From IMG/VR virus record IMGVR_UViG_3300021197_001444, positions 1 to 40,151 of that record: a stretch of 40,151 bases of DNA; one strand, 5' to 3'. This stretch comes from a virus. Below, piece after piece: positions 36,716 through 40,151 of the stretch; position 1 is the first letter of the stretch, and every line of letters starts with the position of its first letter. The notes beneath the pieces were generated by a model. The model was not told the DNA's origin and did not search any database. It saw nothing but the letters and a program-made list of their open reading frames with translations. Both the position numbers and the translations under genes were made by a program.

Positions 36716-36728
36716 GATCACCTCCTTA
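36716..36728 (-). promoter_or_regulatory. Orphan full-length Shine-Dalgarno (13-base match to 16S 3' end)
   Basis: The minus strand reads TAAGGAGGTGATC, the exact complement of the last 13 bases of E. coli-type 16S rRNA. No ATG, GTG or TTG with a usable frame follows at normal spacing (AGCATCTAAG comes next). It sits between a 47-codon gene and tRNA-Arg. Other SDs in this phage are only 6-8 bases of this sequence. Confidence 0.5.
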
Positions 36729-36734
36729 AGAAAA

Positions 36735-36878
36735 TTACCCATGTTTCTTGCAGTAATTGTCCGCACCCTCTTCCGTTTCGAACTTCACAAATTTTCCATT
36801 TACACAAAGCGGTGTGTGCGGGCCGGTATAGATTGTATACCTTACTGGCCTTGCGTAATCGTCTTTCCTGTAAAACAT
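36735..36878 (-). CDS. 47-residue hypothetical protein
   Basis: ATG 36878 with a strong SD (AAAGGAGGCGAGCC). Peptide MFYRKDDYARPVRYTIYTGP then VNGKFVKFETEEGADNYCKK-HG: a beta hairpin followed by a helix, like small phage proteins of the 'V.F.T..EA..Y' kind. Good SD and plausible fold make it likely real. Confidence 0.65.
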   Translation of the reverse strand: MFYRKDDYARPVRYTIYTGPHTPLCVNGKFVKFETEEGADNYCKKHG

Positions 36879-36935
36879 GGCTCGCCTCCTTTGCGTGGGT
36901 TTAGTATGGCAGAGAAAGGGGTGGGGTGGAATGCG

Positions 36936-37394
36936 TCAGGGCGTCGCAGGGGTGGCCTTATACACAAACGCCCCCTGGCGGCATCCCTTCTTGCTCTTGC
37001 GGACAACGCGCCCCGATCCAGTCAGGTCTTTCAGGTAGTTCGTTACGGATGATTTACTGCCTCCCACCATGCCCGAGACTTCCTTGTGGGTCAGCCATCG
37101 GCCCTCCGCTCTCAAATTGTGGAGGAGGATTTTCAGATTTCTCCGGTATGACGCTGAGCGGGGAGAGATTGTTAATACCTCATCAGGCGGGGGTAGTGGC
37201 GTTGTTGAGAGAACCCCGTATTTATCAGCGAGGCGAGGACACATAAACGCCGCCTTTTCCCGCAGGAATTTTTGCTCTGCCTCCGTGAGTGGTGACCCGT
37301 CAAGCGGTAGGTGCTTGGCCTTGCGTGGCGTGAACTCGTGCCCGTCGTACTTGTCGGGGTGTTGGGCGTTTGCTGTGAATTGGGATTGTAACAT
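36936..37394 (-). CDS. Winged-helix/HTH protein
   Basis: 152 residues from ATG 37394, SD AGGAGAGAGAC. The N-terminal half is linker-like with LPLDGSPLTEAEQKFLREKA. The C-terminal domain (about 93-148) is HTH-like: RWLTHKEVSGMVGGSKSSVT then NYLKDLTGSGRVVRKSKKG, with a wing ending in GAFVYKA. Likely a transcription or replication regulator of the right-hand cluster. Confidence 0.65.
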   Translation of the reverse strand: MLQSQFTANAQHPDKYDGHEFTPRKAKHLPLDGSPLTEAEQKFLREKAAFMCPRLADKYGVLSTTPLPPPDEVLTISPRSASYRRNLKILLHNLRAEGRWLTHKEVSGMVGGSKSSVTNYLKDLTGSGRVVRKSKKGCRQGAFVYKATPATP

Positions 37395-37403
37395 GTCTCT
37401 CTC

Positions 37404-38096
37404 CTAAATATCCATGCCGGTTTGTTCCGGCGGTGTTGTTGGTGGCGCAACGAAAAGGTCAGGCTGGCGGTAGGCTTCTTCAACACGCGCGCAAGCAATG
37501 TCAAAATAATCAGGGTCCAACTCGATGCCGATGCCCTTGCGGCCTAGCTTGGCGCAGGCAACTAGGGTGGTGCCGCTGCCCATGAAGGGGTCAAAAACCA
37601 CGCCATCCGTCCACTCAATGACGTTTCGCATCAAATCCACGGGTTTCTGCGTCGGGTGGTACTCGTTCCCTGTTCGCGCCACAGTAATCACATCAACTGG
37701 ACGACCTGCCGGGAAAAAATGATCTTCACCCTTGTAGAAGGCACAAACCTCAGTTTTTCTCCCATGTTCATGCTCTAAGTCGCCCATTGAATGATTGTTC
37801 TTTACCCAAGTTATCAGGCTGCGAGGCTTAGAAATGTCGCCAAGATTATCCCACCTCATCCATATGTACTTGCTGTGAGCTGCGTGGATTTCACAGGCCC
37901 ACTGCAGCAGCCTAACATCACCGTCATTTTCAATAGATTTGTGCCTTTCGATCCGGTAGTTACTCTGGAAGGACATCCCATAAGGTGGATCTGTCACCAC
38001 GACATCAACCGGCCCCAACTCCCCCATCACCTCAAGGCAATCACCCAGTATCAACCGGCAATCGCCTATGCGTTCCTCGCGCTTGATAGCGGCCAT
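37404..38096 (-). CDS. DNA N6-adenine/N4-cytosine methyltransferase
   Basis: 230 residues. Motif IV is TDPPYG (DPPY 36-39), and the SAM motif I follows at the C-terminal side (FDPFMGSGTTLVACAKLG, about 167-184), the beta-class order. HPTQKPVDLM precedes it, also typical. DPPY indicates adenine or N4-cytosine methylation; the sequence alone does not decide. With the C5 methyltransferase this phage encodes two DNA-modifying enzymes of different chemistry, likely against restriction. SD AAGGAGAGACAC. Confidence 0.92.
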   Translation of the reverse strand: MAAIKREERIGDCRLILGDCLEVMGELGPVDVVVTDPPYGMSFQSNYRIERHKSIENDGDVRLLQWACEIHAAHSKYIWMRWDNLGDISKPRSLITWVKNNHSMGDLEHEHGRKTEVCAFYKGEDHFFPAGRPVDVITVARTGNEYHPTQKPVDLMRNVIEWTDGVVFDPFMGSGTTLVACAKLGRKGIGIELDPDYFDIACARVEEAYRQPDLFVAPPTTPPEQTGMDI

Positions 38097-38165
38097 GTGT
38101 CTCTCCTTGTTTCCCCTAGCCTGCCATGTGTTGCGGGCTGAGGGGATGTGGTGTGGTGTCGCGGG

Positions 38166-38606
38166 TTAAGTGTGGCGTTTGGCGTGGCATGTGGCGCAAA
38201 GCCAATCGACCTGTAAGGGCTTAGAATAGTCCTCATGGTGTCCGTGTATGCGCCCGCCAGCGCCGCACTCTTGGCATGTGTCAGGCTTTTCCACGTCACC
38301 ACTCTTGACCCGATTACCAAGCAATATGTGCGCGGCTCTTTTCTCTGGGTTCGATTCAAGCCACTTCTTCTGCGCCTTTGCCATTGAAGCCCTGCCAGCT
38401 TCGGTCTTCTGGTAACGCCTATGCCTCTGCCTCACCTTCGGGTCATTCTGGAATCTGTCAGCATCGTACTTCCTGTAATACTCCACATTTTCCTTTCGGT
38501 TTTCCCGAACCTTCGCCTTATGGCATTCCTTGCAGCGAGAAGTGACGCCCTTATAGAACTCCGACTTCTCGCTATCCGTTCCGCATATGTTGCATGTGTA
38601 TGTCAT
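38166..38606 (-). CDS. HNH endonuclease with N-terminal zinc ribbon
   Basis: 146 residues from ATG 38606. CNICGTDSEKSEF and CKECHK near the N-terminus form a zinc ribbon, a basic helical linker follows (YYRKYDADRFQNDPKVRQRH), and the C-terminus is a clear HNH core: PDTCQECGAGGRIHGHHEDY, then LQVDWLCATCHAKRH. Similar free-standing HNH proteins are common in phages as homing-type or packaging-associated nickases. No SD precedes this start; its promoter ends six bases upstream, so the mRNA is probably leaderless. A TTG start 7 codons upstream would fall inside the promoter. Confidence 0.85.
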   Translation of the reverse strand: MTYTCNICGTDSEKSEFYKGVTSRCKECHKAKVRENRKENVEYYRKYDADRFQNDPKVRQRHRRYQKTEAGRASMAKAQKKWLESNPEKRAAHILLGNRVKSGDVEKPDTCQECGAGGRIHGHHEDYSKPLQVDWLCATCHAKRHT

Positions 38607-38612
38607 AGGGCA

Positions 38613-38641
38613 AGCATACACGCTCAAAACGGTATGTTCAA
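38613..38641 (-). promoter_or_regulatory. Promoter of the HNH gene (leaderless)
   Basis: Minus strand TTGAAC (38636-38641), exactly 17 bases, TATGCT (38613-38618), then TGCCCT and ATG. Transcription would start at or next to the A of the start codon. It lies in the 44-base gap after SSB. Confidence 0.55.
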
Positions 38642-38650
38642 GATATTCCG

Positions 38651-39121
38651 TTAGAACGGTATGGAATCTAAATCATCATCCATATCGCGCGAAGGTGGAT
38701 TTTGCTGCCCCCCACCGTACCCGCTGCCCTGATCGTACCCGCCAGAGCCGCCGCCTTGCTGGCCACCGCCCGCGCTGTCAAGCATGGTCAGAACACCGTC
38801 AAAGCCCTGAAGTACTACCTCTGTGCTATACCGGTCAGCGCCGCTCTGGTCTTGCCATTTTCTCGTTTGAAGCTTTCCCTCCACGTAGACTTTTGACCCC
38901 TTGCGGAGGTACTGCTCTGCGATGCGCACAAGGCCCTCTTGGAAAATCGCTACGCTGTGCCATTCGGTGCGCTCCTTGCGCTCCCCCGTGTTATTGTCTT
39001 TCCATGTCTCGGATGTGGCAATGCGCAAGTTGCAAACCTTGCCTCCGTTCTGAAAGGTGCGAACCTCTGGGTCTCGCCCCAGGTTGCCAATGATGATTAC
39101 CTTGTTGACGCTTCCGGCCAT
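38651..39121 (-). CDS. ssb: Single-stranded DNA-binding protein
   Basis: 156 residues. OB fold: [60 protein letters not shown], followed by a Gly/Gln-rich linker and the acidic tip DDDLDSIPF that recruits partner proteins. It covers single strands in replication and recombination and is the natural partner for NinB. ATG 39121 shares a base with the preceding stop (TAATG). Confidence 0.97.
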   Translation of the reverse strand: MAGSVNKVIIIGNLGRDPEVRTFQNGGKVCNLRIATSETWKDNNTGERKERTEWHSVAIFQEGLVRIAEQYLRKGSKVYVEGKLQTRKWQDQSGADRYSTEVVLQGFDGVLTMLDSAGGGQQGGGSGGYDQGSGYGGGQQNPPSRDMDDDLDSIPF

Positions 39122-39519
39122 TATTCTTGCTCCAAATTGTAATAATCCACGCCATAAAGAACCGCTTGGAAAAGCGCGATTCGATCAGCTTTTTTAAGAA
39201 GATTGAACCTCTTCGCTAAATGTGTTGCAGTCAAAAACAACATGAAAAAATCACGGTCATTCGTTGTGATTACATTCACATCATCCTTTCTGAAACTGCG
39301 AAACCCTCCGTTGTCATTCCCCGTGTAGAACTCTGGCTGACCATCTTGCTTAAATCCGTGGGCAGAAAGAGCCTCAAGCCCTCCGTCCTTTTCTGGAACC
39401 AAGCAAAGGAAATCTTCGTCAGTATCCGTTGGGGCTGGGGAGCATGTAACTCGACTTCCAACCCTCTCAACTATCCAAGACGCATCAATGAACCAGGGGT
39501 CATCGGCTATGTTCTGCAT
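39121..39519 (-). CDS. Common phage hypothetical protein (nucleotidyltransferase-like)
   Basis: 132 residues, SD GAAGGAACGACAC. The C-terminal half carries the family pattern [20 protein letters not shown] with [20 protein letters not shown] and FQAVLYG. Proteins with this 'F-R-S-x-R...N-V-I-x-T' block are widespread in phages and are often described as nucleotidyltransferase-fold, without known substrate. It precedes ssb. Confidence 0.75.
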   Translation of the reverse strand: MQNIADDPWFIDASWIVERVGSRVTCSPAPTDTDEDFLCLVPEKDGGLEALSAHGFKQDGQPEFYTGNDNGGFRSFRKDDVNVITTNDRDFFMLFLTATHLAKRFNLLKKADRIALFQAVLYGVDYYNLEQE

Positions 39520-39567
39520 GTGTCGTTCCTTCTGTCTATTGTGCTGTGGTTGGGGGCTGGGGGGGGG

Positions 39568-40023
39568 TTACTTGATTTCCCGCAGCTCATACTTCACACC
39601 GTCAATCTCAACGGTCTTTCCGTCGCATGTTTTCGATTGCTCTTGCGGTCGAATATCCAGGCCAGTGATTTCCTCAAACACAACATAGTCAAAGTTTGGA
39701 AGGTCACGCACCTTTTGCACATCTTCATCGCTTGCGCCTTCAAACGCCTTGCGCCACTCTTCTGCCCAATCGTTTTTTCGCAGGTAGCCGCCGCATGTGT
39801 GGAACGTTGGGTTGTCCACCTTCTCGGCGTCCGTCATGCCACTTTCAGTTACCCATGTTGTGCAAGATGCCTCATAAAGCCAATCTGGCTTTTCTGCACA
39901 ATTCCAATCATCACGACTGCAATCCCTGTTAAAGGCGCGAACCGTGTCTGGTGTATCTGAGTTAAAGTACCCGCTGTTCAAGCCGCCGCTGTTCCAGTCG
40001 CCGCTGTTCCGGTCGCCTGTATT
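39568..40023 (-). CDS. Pentapeptide-repeat phage protein, C-terminal part
   Basis: Open frame of about 151 codons: NTGDRNSGDWNSGLNSGYFN, then TVRAFNRDC, WVTESGMTDAEK, CGGYLRKNDWAEEWRKAF and LPNFDYVVFEEITGLDI. The repeats followed by 'W.S.SDMT..EK...GGYLK...' and 'LPNFD..IF.EITGI' define a known phage family. The start expected at ATG 40056 (MTHESNNTG) is cut off by TAA TAA at 40024-40029, where the left-end copy has GAA GAA. Most likely this is the 3' end of the gene begun at 251. Confidence 0.75.
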   Translation of the reverse strand, partial: NTGDRNSGDWNSGGLNSGYFNSDTPDTVRAFNRDCSRDDWNCAEKPDWLYEASCTTWVTESGMTDAEKVDNPTFHTCGGYLRKNDWAEEWRKAFEGASDEDVQKVRDLPNFDYVVFEEITGLDIRPQEQSKTCDGKTVEIDGVKYELREIK

Positions 40024-40151
40024 TTATTAGCCAGTGTTGTTGCTTTCGTGGGTCATATCGTATGTTTCTCTTTTTTCGTTCCCCTGCCAGCTCGGGGGTG
40101 TGTGGGATATGTTGTCGATTGCGGTGGTTGCTTGACGTGTGCGCCGGCGCG
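39987..40151. repeat. Diverged copy of the left end (about 178-351)
   Basis: The last 165 bases repeat the order of the left end: two repeat units, TGTATTTT, a start codon region (GGTCATAT), a TTTCGTT leader, then the end of the HTH gene (GTCGATTG, GCCGG). Identity is high in the repeats and falls to roughly three quarters by eye towards the edge. This suggests a terminal overlap of a circular genome with poor-quality sequence, or a real diverged duplication. Confidence 0.65.

Noticed and set aside
36716-36728. Fragment of a 16S rRNA gene
   Set aside because: Only 13 bases match; the flanking sequence does not continue as 16S, so it is better described as an SD-like element.
1-40151. Integrase, attachment site or host flank indicating a prophage
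   Set aside because: No recombinase of either type was found, all genes look phage-derived and the ends overlap each other rather than host DNA. The repressor alone does not prove lysogeny.

Overview
The window looks like an essentially complete genome of a tailed double-stranded DNA phage with a P22-type virion. Read on the minus strand from about 34.9 kb leftward, the structural genes follow the P22 order: small terminase, large terminase, portal, scaffold, coat, gp4-like, gp10-like, a small protein in the needle position, gp14-like acetyltransferase fold, gp7-, gp20- and gp16-like ejection proteins, then two tail fibre/tailspike genes. The host is a bacterium (AGGAGAG-type ribosome binding sites, GC a little above 50%). 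An alphaproteobacterial host is my guess from gene style, not something the sequence proves.

Layout. (1) 1-6678, minus strand: a leftward cluster of small, tightly overlapping genes (mostly 4-base ATGA overlaps). It holds a repeat protein, an HTH protein, two probable replication-accessory proteins, a RusA-type resolvase, a C5-cytosine DNA methyltransferase with a 212-codon gene nested in another frame, and at its right end a short Cro/CI-type repressor. Inside it, 2.3-2.9 kb and 3.3-3.9 kb lack clear protein genes. These carry a candidate small RNA, a tRNA-like element and tRNA-Asn, all on the plus strand. (2) 6679-6777: a divergent, AT-rich control region. (3) 6778-11167, plus strand: an operon of small proteins plus recombination genes (single-strand annealing protein, NinB, an HNH/DUF968-like nuclease), closed by a strong hairpin at 11186-11216. 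(4) 35.1-11.2 kb, minus strand: the late operon with packaging, head, tail and ejection genes, fibres and then lysis (GH19 endolysin, holin-like membrane proteins), apparently driven from a promoter/dyad at 35.07-35.12 kb. (5) 35.2-40.0 kb, minus strand: early/middle small genes, tRNA-Arg, an N6/N4 DNA methyltransferase, an HNH nuclease and SSB.

The two ends of the window resemble each other. The left edge carries the start of a pentapeptide-repeat gene, and the right edge carries its C-terminal domain plus a diverged second copy of its start. The simplest reading is a circular or circularly permuted genome of about 40 kb cut within this gene, with a degraded overlap at the right end. I see no integrase, DNA polymerase, primase or helicase, so replication must lean on the host or on unrecognised proteins. 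Points I would look at first: the gene nested in the methyltransferase, the 60-bp higher-order repeat at the genome junction, the promoter-hairpin-terminator small RNA, the apparently leaderless repressor, the orphan 13-base anti-16S match near 36.72 kb, and several genes under 50 codons that fill the gaps between annotated ones.
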